This document shows, one piece after another, positions 1 to 5,735 of a stretch of 9,015 nucleotides of DNA. A program made the position numbers and the translations under genes. Numbering within the stretch: position 1 is the first letter of the stretch; the number at the start of each line of letters is the position of its first letter. Under the pieces are notes generated by a model. It searched no databases. It was given only the letters and a program-made list of their open reading frames with translations, and was not told where the DNA came from. This DNA is from an uncultured Actinomycetes bacterium (GTDB taxonomy: Bacteria > Actinomycetota > Actinomycetes > Nanopelagicales > Nanopelagicaceae): NCBI GenBank assembly GCA_903891755.1, contig CAITFY010000095.1, forward strand, positions 1 through 9,015. Direction: 5' to 3'.

Positions 1-1
1 C

Positions 2-508
2 GGCGGCTCTACTGAGTTCGTTTTGGGAAGTCAGAGTGTCCAAGCGGCACGCTCAGTAAATATTGGCTGCGTTCGCATGCATGAGCGCCACCTCAATTCA
101 CAACCTCCCACCAAGGCTCAGATTGAAGCTGCTACTGCAGATATAGACCACGCTATCTCTGAAGCCGCAGCGGAGGTAGATTTCAGCGCTGCTCACACCT
201 TGATAGCCGTTGCGGGGACCGCCACCACGGTCGCAGCTGCTGCACTTGGATTGAGCGAATATGACAGGCACTCAATTCATCTCTCCAGAATTTCTGCTGA
301 TCGGGTGCATGAAGTTGCTGCAATGTTTGCATCCATGACACGGGATGAAATTGCTGCACTTGGTTATATGCATCCTGGCCGCGTTGATGTGATTACAGCG
401 GGTTCCTTGGTTTTATCTCGCGTCATGGAGTTAACAGGAGCGCTTGAATTTATTGCTTCAGAATCAGATATCCTCGATGGAATCGCCTGGGGCCTTGCCA
501 CGTTATAA
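2..508 (+). CDS. Ppx/GppA family phosphatase (exopolyphosphatase-like), 5' end cut by the window
   Basis: The gene is open from the first base. Read from base 2 it begins with GGSTEFVLG, the glycine-rich phosphate-binding motif of the Ppx/GppA branch of the ASKHA fold, and the Glu matches that motif's position. A second family-like segment follows near the middle (AVAGTATTVAAA), then MHPGRVDVITAG, and the C-terminus DILDGIAWGL matches the usual ending of the domain. About 168 residues are visible. Family members of the short two-lobed type run a little over 300 residues, so roughly the N-terminal 45 percent lies outside the window. Members hydrolyse terminal phosphate from polyphosphate or pppGpp in the cytosol, and the sequence cannot decide which. 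The stop lies inside the next gene, a glycosylase, which suggests co-transcription. No extra C-terminal HD-like domain is present. Confidence 0.9.
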   Translation, partial: GGSTEFVLGSQSVQAARSVNIGCVRMHERHLNSQPPTKAQIEAATADIDHAISEAAAEVDFSAAHTLIAVAGTATTVAAAALGLSEYDRHSIHLSRISADRVHEVAAMFASMTRDEIAALGYMHPGRVDVITAGSLVLSRVMELTGALEFIASESDILDGIAWGLATL

Positions 509-1223
509 ATCAATCGCCGCTCTTGATAAGGCGATTACAGCATGCACCCTCTGCCCGCGCCTGGTCTCATGGTGCAACGAAGTTGCGATTACCAAGCGTA
601 AGTCCTACACAGATCATGATTACTGGGGTAAGCCTGTTACCGGCTTTGGTGATACCCAAGCTGAAATAATTATTGTGGGGCTTGCACCAGGAGCACATGG
701 CGCAAATCGCACGGGACGAATCTTCACCGGAGATAGTTCGGGCGATTTTTTATTCTCCTCTCTTTACCGAACCGGTTTAGCGAAAATACCAACGAGTGAA
801 TCACGCAATGATGGGCAGGAACTCTTTAAAACTCGCATCCTCTGCGCAGTTCGCTGCGCACCGCCAGATAACAAACCATCGATGGAAGAGAAAGCCACAT
901 GCGCGCCATTTATGGCCAATGAGATTGAATTACTAATGCCTACAACAAAAGTATTTGTTGCTCTGGGTAACTTTGCTTGGACAGGCTTAATCGCGCAATT
1001 AGTTTCAATGGGATTTTCAGTTCCATCTCCAAGACCAAAGTTTGGCCACAGCGCCATCTTTGACGCAATCTCCGCAGAAGGAGAGAGCGTAAAGGTGATC
1101 GGCAGCTATCACCCCAGCCAACAAAATACCTTCACAAAGAAATTGACTCCGCCGATGCTTGATGAAATCTTCAAGCTGGCGAAGTCAACTTCGAGTAAAG
1201 CTAAGAAATCACGCAGAAACTAG
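477..1223 (+). CDS. Family 5 (UdgB-type) Fe-S uracil-DNA glycosylase
   Basis: This cytosolic base-excision repair enzyme removes uracil, and in family 5 often other deaminated bases, from DNA. From the ATG at 477 it is 248 residues. Visible features are CTLC (Cys23, Cys26) with Cys127 and Cys142, which are the four expected [4Fe-4S] ligands; the active-site motif GLAPGAHGANRTG (68-80), where family 5 has Ala in place of the catalytic Asp/Asn of other families; and the late HPS motif (212-214). The C-terminus is Lys-rich (KAKKSRR), perhaps for DNA contact. I chose ATG 477 over an in-frame TTG at 444 because homologous sequence starts near PRYKSIAALDKAI; no good ribosome site is seen for either. 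The start overlaps the phosphatase gene by 32 bp, suggesting translational coupling. The last 15 bp overlap the convergent aminotransferase. Confidence 0.9.
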   Translation: MESPGALPRYKSIAALDKAITACTLCPRLVSWCNEVAITKRKSYTDHDYWGKPVTGFGDTQAEIIIVGLAPGAHGANRTGRIFTGDSSGDFLFSSLYRTGLAKIPTSESRNDGQELFKTRILCAVRCAPPDNKPSMEEKATCAPFMANEIELLMPTTKVFVALGNFAWTGLIAQLVSMGFSVPSPRPKFGHSAIFDAISAEGESVKVIGSYHPSQQNTFTKKLTPPMLDEIFKLAKSTSSKAKKSRRN

Positions 1224-2567
1224 CTCAGCGCACATGGCACGGAATGCTTGAGTGTGCGCATCAATATCAGCAGCTGTCGTCTCTGGTGAGACGAGAGCCA
1301 TATTGTGAAATGGCGTAATCAAGAATCCATCATTGAGCAGGCGCAGGTGCACATATTGCTCGAGTTCAAAATCGCCAGCGTCAGCAGCTTCCTTGCCGGT
1401 ACGAGGGGCGTTAGGTTGGAAGAGATACTCACCGCGTGCACCTAACCTAGAGCAGTACCAAGGGAGATCAAATTCCTTGATTGCCGCATCCACTCCGTCA
1501 CACCATTGGGTGCCAAGAGAGACCATGCGCTCAAAAGCCTCATCCGTGAGGACTTGAGTAAGGGTCGCGCGCATCGCTGCCAAGCTCAATGCATTTCCAG
1601 CTAGGGTACTTCCGATTCCGCCAGTATCGATGAGTTCGCGCTCAACCTTGGCTCTGATTCGATCAGCAATCTCAGAACGCATTCCAAATGTTCCAGTTGG
1701 AATTCCACCTGCAATTGCTTTGCCGATAGTAAGCACATCGGGTTTTAATCCATGTAGAGCTGTCATACCACCAGGCCCTACAGAGATCGTGTGGGTCTCA
1801 TCGATTATCCACACAGCGCCATACTTCTTAGCGAGTTCACCCACTGCTTCTAAGTAGCCCTCATCAGGCAGCACGATGCCGATATTAGTCATGGCGGGTT
1901 CCATCAAGATTGCCGCAACATCGCCGTGCGCGAGAGCCGCTTCCATGGCTGCAAGATCATTGAATTCAACGACGCGAGTTGTTTCCGCTAAATCAACTGG
2001 AGCACCAAGGTTGCCCGGGCGTTTGATGGTCTTGCCATTCTCATCCAGAGTTGCAAAGGTTTCATCAACCGAGCCGTGATAACACTTATCAATAACAATT
2101 ATTTTGGAACGTTCGGTGATAAGTCTGGAGTAGCGAATAACGTGGCGATTGGCATCAGTGGCGGTAACGGTGAACTGCCAGAGCGGTAAACCAAAACGCC
2201 TGGAAAGTTCGGCTGCGACAGTGACTGCATCTTCGGTAGGAAGCATTGCGGTTAAGCCACGCTTCAACTGAGCATGGATCGCTTCAACTGTAGGGGCAGG
2301 GGAGTGGCCAGTCATCGAACCAGTATCACCAAGACAGAGATCTACATACTCATGGCCGTCGACATCGGTGAAGTGAGCTCCTTGCGCGCTATCAACAAAG
2401 AGGGGGTAGGCGCCGGGCCATTTAGCCATCCAGGACATCGGGACTCCGCCTGGCATTACCTCTTTAGCTGCCTTGAAAAGTTCACCGCTTTTTGGGTGGA
2501 GCTCCAAAAAACGCTCTTCTTCAATTTTCATCACCTTTTTAAGGTGATCTCTATTAATCGTAAACAT
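1209..2567 (-). CDS. Class III PLP-dependent aminotransferase (glutamate-1-semialdehyde aminomutase-like fold)
   Basis: This is a 452-residue fold-type I PLP enzyme. The Schiff-base lysine is Lys283 in TIGKAIAGG. Asp256 in IIDETHT should contact the pyridine nitrogen. CYHG (162-165) supplies the ring-stacking Tyr, and GGIGSTLAGN (316-325) is the phosphate-side loop of the partner subunit. The usual Gly-Thr/Ser-Glu-Ala-Asn phosphate loop is replaced by TATDANR (135-141). The overall pattern (GDTGSMTGHSP, EPAMTNIGIVLP, DETHT, GPGGMT) belongs to a GSA-aminomutase-like group usually annotated only as aspartate aminotransferase family; the true substrate is unknown. I do not call it hemL, because the phosphate loop and N-terminus differ. 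The start at 2567 is supported by TAGACT 6 nt upstream (leaderless). ATG 2531, at residue 13, is the alternative and has AAGGTG directly before it, with no spacer. The 3' end overlaps the glycosylase gene. Confidence 0.85.
   Translation of the reverse strand: MFTINRDHLKKVMKIEEERFLELHPKSGELFKAAKEVMPGGVPMSWMAKWPGAYPLFVDSAQGAHFTDVDGHEYVDLCLGDTGSMTGHSPAPTVEAIHAQLKRGLTAMLPTEDAVTVAAELSRRFGLPLWQFTVTATDANRHVIRYSRLITERSKIIVIDKCYHGSVDETFATLDENGKTIKRPGNLGAPVDLAETTRVVEFNDLAAMEAALAHGDVAAILMEPAMTNIGIVLPDEGYLEAVGELAKKYGAVWIIDETHTISVGPGGMTALHGLKPDVLTIGKAIAGGIPTGTFGMRSEIADRIRAKVERELIDTGGIGSTLAGNALSLAAMRATLTQVLTDEAFERMVSLGTQWCDGVDAAIKEFDLPWYCSRLGARGEYLFQPNAPRTGKEAADAGDFELEQYVHLRLLNDGFLITPFHNMALVSPETTAADIDAHTQAFRAMCAELVSA
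2530..2548. repeat. Perfect 8-bp inverted repeat with 3-nt spacer inside the aminotransferase start region
   Basis: ATCACCTT-TTT-AAGGTGAT is a perfect palindrome apart from the TTT centre. It lies 19-37 nt downstream of the predicted leaderless start of the aminotransferase gene. It could be a repressor operator blocking elongation. Alternatively it could be an RNA hairpin that hides AAGGTG and the ATG at 2531. It also encodes ordinary residues (DHLKKV), so chance is possible. Confidence 0.4.
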
Positions 2568-2573
2568 AGGCTC

Positions 2574-2579
2574 AGTCTA
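2574..2579 (-). promoter_or_regulatory. Putative -10 box (TAGACT) of the aminotransferase gene
   Basis: On the minus strand TAGACT fits the TANNNT actinobacterial -10 pattern and ends 6 nt before the ATG at 2567. Transcription would therefore start at or next to the start codon, giving a leaderless mRNA. No convincing -35 is visible, and the expected -35 position falls at the first bases of the divergent antiporter gene. Confidence 0.45.
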
Positions 2580-2589
2580 ATGGCAGCGA

Positions 2590-2595
2590 TACTCT
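2590..2595 (+). promoter_or_regulatory. Putative -10 box (TACTCT) of the antiporter gene
   Basis: TACTCT fits TANNNT and ends 7 nt before the ATG at 2603, again predicting a leaderless mRNA. It lies 10 bp from the opposing -10 box of the aminotransferase gene, so two polymerases could not occupy both promoters at once. No clear -35 is seen. Confidence 0.45.
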
Positions 2596-2602
2596 AATCA
2601 TT

Positions 2603-3691
2603 ATGAACATCCAACTTCTTGGCGCGTTAGTAGTTGCGGGGTTAGTTGGTCCGCTCCTTCGCATCCCAAAGGGATGGGGAGTACCTGTTGCGGTTGGGGA
2701 ACTTGTTATCGGCGCCATCTTTGGAGCGAGTGGTTTCAACAAAATTCCATACTCTGACCCTTCGCTTAAATTGCTCGCTACTGTGGGTTTTGCGCTTCTC
2801 ATGTTCTCAGCTGGAAGCCATATCGACTATCGGTCACTTACAAAACGTTCGTTTGAAAAAGCCTTCTGGATTCTTCTTGCCAATTTCCTACTTTCGATTC
2901 TTGTAGGAATAGCGATTAAACACGTGACTCATTTTGATAATTGGAAGCTTGTTGCGACTCTCGCTTTCTCTAGCTCGGCGGCACTTATCATTCCTCTCAC
3001 CGAATTAATTGCACCATCGCTCTCTCGCAGCATTTTGATTACTCAAGTAATTTTGGCCGACGCCACAGCTTTCATTGCCCTTCCCTTTTTCACACAGAGG
3101 GGAGGACATCTAGAGGCTATGCAGGGTGCATTCGTTGTCCTCATCGCCTGTGCGCTCATTTACTTCCTACTTATATTTGCTAAGTCGAAAAATTGGTTGA
3201 ATAGAATTCACCAAGTATCCAAGGAAGATCACCTTGGATTAGAGCTTCGAATCAGTTTGGCTCTTCTCCTGCTGGTTTCAGCGCTGGGTATTCACTTTCA
3301 AGCATCCGTAATGATTGCAGGATTTACGCTCGGAGTGGCGCTTGCCAGTGTCGGAGTGCCACATCGCTTGGCACTTCAATTATTCGGTGTGAGTGATGGA
3401 TTCTTTGCCCCGCTTTACTTTGTTTGGCTCGGTGCCTCTATAAATATTCGAGATACCTTCAACTCTCGAGATAGCGTCTTATTAGCGGTGCTCTTATGCT
3501 GTGGAGCGGTCATCGCTCACATTCCCGCAGCCCTCTTCAATCAACCTCGAAAGAATATTTTGATTTCATCTGCGCAACTTGGAATTCCTGCAGCAGCGGT
3601 TACTCTAGGCTCCACAAATGGAGTACTTACCGCTGGAGAATCCGGCGCAATCCTGCTCAGCGCTGTAGTAACCATTTTATTTACAATCTAG
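2603..3691 (+). CDS. CPA2-type monovalent cation/proton antiporter
   Basis: This 362-residue membrane protein is almost entirely hydrophobic, with about 10-12 membrane segments. It belongs to the Na+(K+)/H+ exchanger family. Family signatures are GELVIGAIFGASG near residues 32-44, VGFALLMFSAGSHID at 61-75 (the usual LLxFxAGxxxD pattern), FSSSAALIIPLTE at 122-134 (the SSTA unwound-helix region), and ILADATAF at 150-157, where Asp153 is the probable ion- and proton-binding residue. Position 152 before it is Ala rather than the Asp, Asn or Gln often found in relatives. The protein ends with the membrane domain: there is no KTN/RCK or Usp domain, so any gating must be different from KefC. The gene is divergent from the aminotransferase and has no ribosome site; the leaderless start fits. 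The ion is not predictable from sequence. Confidence 0.85.
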   Translation: MNIQLLGALVVAGLVGPLLRIPKGWGVPVAVGELVIGAIFGASGFNKIPYSDPSLKLLATVGFALLMFSAGSHIDYRSLTKRSFEKAFWILLANFLLSILVGIAIKHVTHFDNWKLVATLAFSSSAALIIPLTELIAPSLSRSILITQVILADATAFIALPFFTQRGGHLEAMQGAFVVLIACALIYFLLIFAKSKNWLNRIHQVSKEDHLGLELRISLALLLLVSALGIHFQASVMIAGFTLGVALASVGVPHRLALQLFGVSDGFFAPLYFVWLGASINIRDTFNSRDSVLLAVLLCCGAVIAHIPAALFNQPRKNILISSAQLGIPAAAVTLGSTNGVLTAGESGAILLSAVVTILFTI

Positions 3692-3719
3692 TTATTTAGA
3701 TATCAGATTGAATGTAAAT
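3679..3719. terminator. A/T-rich imperfect inverted repeat at the convergent antiporter/Rieske gene ends
   Basis: ATTTAC (3679-3684) and AATCT (3685-3689) can pair with GTAAAT (3714-3719) and AGATT (3705-3709), with GAAT bulged. A shorter alternative stem ATCTA/TAGAT also exists. It spans both stop codons and is the only structure in a position to end both transcripts. It is weak, A/T-rich and has no real T tract, so a terminator role is tentative. Confidence 0.25.
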
Positions 3720-4343
3720 GTCTCCGCCTGCTTCGGCGACCTTGTAACCCTGGAGCGGAGAGCGGGCGGGGCCATTTATAACAGCACCTGTTCGCCCATC
3801 GAAGACTGATCCATGGCATGGGCAAGCAAGAGTCTTGTCGGCCTCGCCCACAAAGCAGCCTTGGTGTGTGCATACAACTGAGTGAACAGTAACAACACCT
3901 GCTGAAAGAAAGAGTGCGAGTGAAACTGATTTACCTTTTAGATCTTTAGCAACAACAATCTTTGATTTTCCCTCTGTTAGGTCAGAGAGTTTTGCTGCAA
4001 TAAAACCTGAAACTATTTGAGGTGTTGAGGTAACACTTGGCGCAGGTGGAGGCGAGTGCGTTGCTTCTGGTGAAGGCGTTGTTGAGTGAGAACTCGCTGG
4101 ACTAGTAGATGGCGTTGGATGCAGGGTGATTGTCGGCTTAGCAGGCGTTAATAGCTGCCATTGGAGCTTGCCAGATTTCTTAACGCAGATGTAGTTCTTA
4201 CCTTTAAGAAGAACCTTCTGTCCGGCTTTAGAGCAGATCGCTTTTGGCACTTCAGCGAAAGCTGGAATTGGAAGAAGAGTCAGGAGAAGTGATGAACCTG
4301 AACCGATGAGAAAACTTCTGCGCGCCTTGTTGAACTCAATCAT
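3696..4343 (-). CDS. Tat-exported Rieske [2Fe-2S] protein with Ser/Thr/Pro linker
   Basis: This is a 215-residue electron-transfer protein for the outer face of the membrane. Residues 6-30 form a twin-arginine signal (ARRSFLI, hydrophobic LLLTLLPIPAFA) with likely cleavage after AFA at 30; Tat export fits a folded Fe-S protein. Residues 34-62 form a small module with Cys37 and Cys53, the sequence KGKNYICVKKSGKLQW. Residues 66-108 are a linker rich in Ser, Thr, Pro and His. Residues 112-213 are the Rieske domain: CTHQGC (158-163) and CPCHGS (174-179) give ligands Cys158, His160, Cys174 and His177, plus the Cys163/Cys176 disulfide pair seen in high-potential Rieske proteins. GPARSPLQGY is the usual third cluster-covering loop. 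No cytochrome b or c gene is nearby, so its partner is unknown. TAAACT 6 nt upstream supports this start. Confidence 0.92.
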   Translation of the reverse strand: MIEFNKARRSFLIGSGSSLLLTLLPIPAFAEVPKAICSKAGQKVLLKGKNYICVKKSGKLQWQLLTPAKPTITLHPTPSTSPASSHSTTPSPEATHSPPPAPSVTSTPQIVSGFIAAKLSDLTEGKSKIVVAKDLKGKSVSLALFLSAGVVTVHSVVCTHQGCFVGEADKTLACPCHGSVFDGRTGAVINGPARSPLQGYKVAEAGGDIYIQSDI

Positions 4344-4349
4344 GCGGGA

Positions 4350-4355
4350 AGTTTA
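4350..4355 (-). promoter_or_regulatory. Putative -10 box (TAAACT) of the Rieske gene
   Basis: On the minus strand TAAACT fits TANNNT and ends 6 nt before the ATG at 4343, predicting a leaderless message. There is no ribosome site in the short upstream sequence, which agrees. No clear -35 is seen. Confidence 0.45.
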
Positions 4356-4394
4356 CGTCGATTTTGTGCGTTAATTTCTAGTCTTTTTGCCTAG

Positions 4395-4400
4395 TAGACT
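4395..4400 (+). promoter_or_regulatory. Possible -10 box (TAGACT) of the tRNA gene
   Basis: TAGACT is identical to the proposed box of the aminotransferase and lies 26 bp before the tRNA, giving a plausible pre-tRNA leader of about 20 nt. The rest of the 83-bp space between the Rieske start and the tRNA shows no clear -35 element (TTAATT at 4371 is weak). Confidence 0.25.
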
Positions 4401-4426
4401 CTGCATTTCATCATTGACTTGTGAAA

Positions 4427-4499
4427 GCCCCGATAGCCCAATGGCAGAGGCAGAGGACTTAAAATCCTCCAAGTGTGGGTTCGACCCCCACTCGGGGCA
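4427..4499 (+). tRNA. tRNA with anticodon UAA (would read UUA, Leu) but short, class I variable loop
   Basis: The cloverleaf folds by hand into 73 nt. The acceptor is GCCCCGA/TCGGGGC, followed by U8 and A9. The D stem has three pairs (GCC/GGC) plus a C-A mismatch, and its loop contains A14 and GG. The anticodon stem GAGGA/TCCTC carries loop CTTAAAA, with anticodon TAA at 4460-4462. The variable loop is CAAGT (5 nt). The T stem is GTGGG/CCCAC with loop TTCGACC. Position 73 is A, the discriminator used by leucyl-tRNA synthetase, and CCA is not encoded. All stems outside the D arm are fully paired, so it looks functional. Bacterial tRNA-Leu normally has a long, paired variable arm, which this lacks, so the amino acid it carries is less certain than the anticodon suggests. 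It is divergent from the Rieske gene and just upstream of the MFS gene. Confidence 0.85.
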
Positions 4500-4560
4500 C
4501 GCATCGCATGTAGTTAATCCACGTCCGCCATCTGGGCTGGGTTTCATTAAATGACGGCGG

Positions 4561-4564
4561 GGAG
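4561..4564 (+). promoter_or_regulatory. Ribosome binding site (GGAG) deciding the MFS start
   Basis: GGAG within CGGGGAGTGG lies 7 nt before the ATG at 4572, an ideal spacing. The earlier in-frame ATG at 4551 has neither a ribosome site nor a TANNNT box, so 4572 is the better start. Confidence 0.55.
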
Positions 4565-4571
4565 TGGGCAG

Positions 4572-5735
4572 ATGCAATCGAAGAGTTGGATGGTCACAGC
4601 ACTTTTCAATTCTGTTGCAATTCAGGCAAGCACCTATCTTGCTCGGCCGATGATTAGTTACAAGTTATTGGAATTGCACTCTTCGAGTTTCACTGTTGGC
4701 GCATTTGGTGCGCTCTACGCACTCTTTCCCTTGATTCTCGCTATTCCACTCGGCCGTTGGATCAACCAATTGGGAGAAGGGCGATTCATCGCCATTGGTA
4801 CCTCAGCAATTGTTCTCTCCACGTGGTTGCTGGGAATTTCACAAAGCAGGATTGCAATGGTCTTTTTAGTGGCTTCGCTCGGTACCGCTCAGCTTCTCTG
4901 CATGGCAGGAGCTCAAGCGCTCTTTGCCAACCGAACGCCACGAGGCAGTTATGAAAATTACTTCGGTTACTACACATTTAGCGCGGCCCTTGGACAACTG
5001 GTTGGACCGCTCATCGGCGCCTCAGTGTCTGGGTCAGGTGGCATCTTGCCAAAATCCACAAGTCACGCTTTTTTCGCTTCAGCGCTCATTGCTTCTCTTG
5101 GAATCATTCCACTTCTTATCAAAATGCCGATGCGCCCGACATTTGATCTTTCGGCTAAGAGTTCACGTGAAAGCGCTTCTCTTATACGGTTGCTAAGTAA
5201 TCCTGGAATGCTGACTGCAATGTTTGCAAGTCTTGCGGTTAGTTCTACTGTCGATGTTTTGGTCGTCTTTCTCCCTGTTTTTGGAAAGGAGAAGGGTTTC
5301 ACTTCTGGGGCGATTGGAATTATTTTGGCACTACGCGCCGCATCTTCGATGCTCTCTCGGGTGAATCTTGGCAAACTAACTAAGGTCGTCGGTTACTATA
5401 AATTGCTTATCGGTAGCATCATCGCCTCTTCTTTTGCATGCATTCTCGCAATCTTCTCAACATCACCGGTCATGTTGGGTGCAATTATTCTCTTCGCGGG
5501 TTTTTCACTTGGCATGGGCCAGCCGATGACGATGGCTTGGGTCTCTCGCATAAGTCGAGACGATGAAAGATCATTTGCAATCAGTATTCGCTTAGCGGGT
5601 AATCGTCTGGGTCAATTTCTACTGCCCGCACTTGCCGGTTTGATTTCGGGAATTTTCGGCGCGGGAGCCGTATTTGTCGCGCTTGCGTTACTGATGAGTT
5701 CTACAACTCCAGCAATTCTCAAGAAAGCAAAGTAG
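4572..5735 (+). CDS. Major facilitator superfamily (MFS) transporter
   Basis: This is a 387-residue inner-membrane carrier with the hydrophobic profile of a 12-helix MFS protein in two halves and a polar central loop (near MPMRPTFDLSAKSSRESAS). The motif A region after the second helix reads GRWINQLGEGRF, matching GxxxDxxGxR except that Asn stands in for Asp. YFGYYTFSAALGQLVGPLIGA resembles the motif C-type helix (GxxxGPxxG) found in drug/proton antiporters. The C-terminal half has FSLGMGQPMTMAWVSR, followed by a segment with RLAGNRLGQFLLPALAG, as in multidrug-type efflux proteins. Substrate and direction are unknown; efflux is a family-based guess. It starts 72 bp after the tRNA and may be read through from it. 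An upstream ATG (4551) would add seven residues. Its stop codon directly abuts the stop codon of the convergent response regulator. Confidence 0.85.
   Translation: MQSKSWMVTALFNSVAIQASTYLARPMISYKLLELHSSSFTVGAFGALYALFPLILAIPLGRWINQLGEGRFIAIGTSAIVLSTWLLGISQSRIAMVFLVASLGTAQLLCMAGAQALFANRTPRGSYENYFGYYTFSAALGQLVGPLIGASVSGSGGILPKSTSHAFFASALIASLGIIPLLIKMPMRPTFDLSAKSSRESASLIRLLSNPGMLTAMFASLAVSSTVDVLVVFLPVFGKEKGFTSGAIGIILALRAASSMLSRVNLGKLTKVVGYYKLLIGSIIASSFACILAIFSTSPVMLGAIILFAGFSLGMGQPMTMAWVSRISRDDERSFAISIRLAGNRLGQFLLPALAGLISGIFGAGAVFVALALLMSSTTPAILKKAK

Noticed and set aside
1180..1193. Palindrome CGAAGT-CA-ACTTCG near the end of the glycosylase gene as a terminator
   Set aside because: It lies inside the coding sequence, the usable stem is only 5 bp, and no T tract follows on either strand.
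1630..2079. Open frames on the plus strand opposite the aminotransferase gene
   Set aside because: They run antisense to a clear enzyme gene with conserved motifs, have no ribosome site or family features, and are explained as shadows.
2572..2802. A 76-codon minus-strand frame opposite the start of the antiporter gene
   Set aside because: The product is low in recognisable features, it is antisense to a clear membrane protein, and it would occupy the divergent promoter region.
4131..4150. Repetitive-looking Ser/Thr/Pro coding stretch as a DNA repeat
   Set aside because: The repetition is in amino-acid composition of a flexible linker; there is no regular nucleotide repeat unit.
4453..4469. 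The anticodon stem-loop read as a transcription terminator hairpin
   Set aside because: It is part of a complete cloverleaf with acceptor, D and T arms, so it is a tRNA.
4525..4561. CCGCC...GGCGG inverted repeat before the MFS gene as a tRNA terminator
   Set aside because: The arms are 5 bp with a loop of more than 20 nt and no T tract after the second arm.
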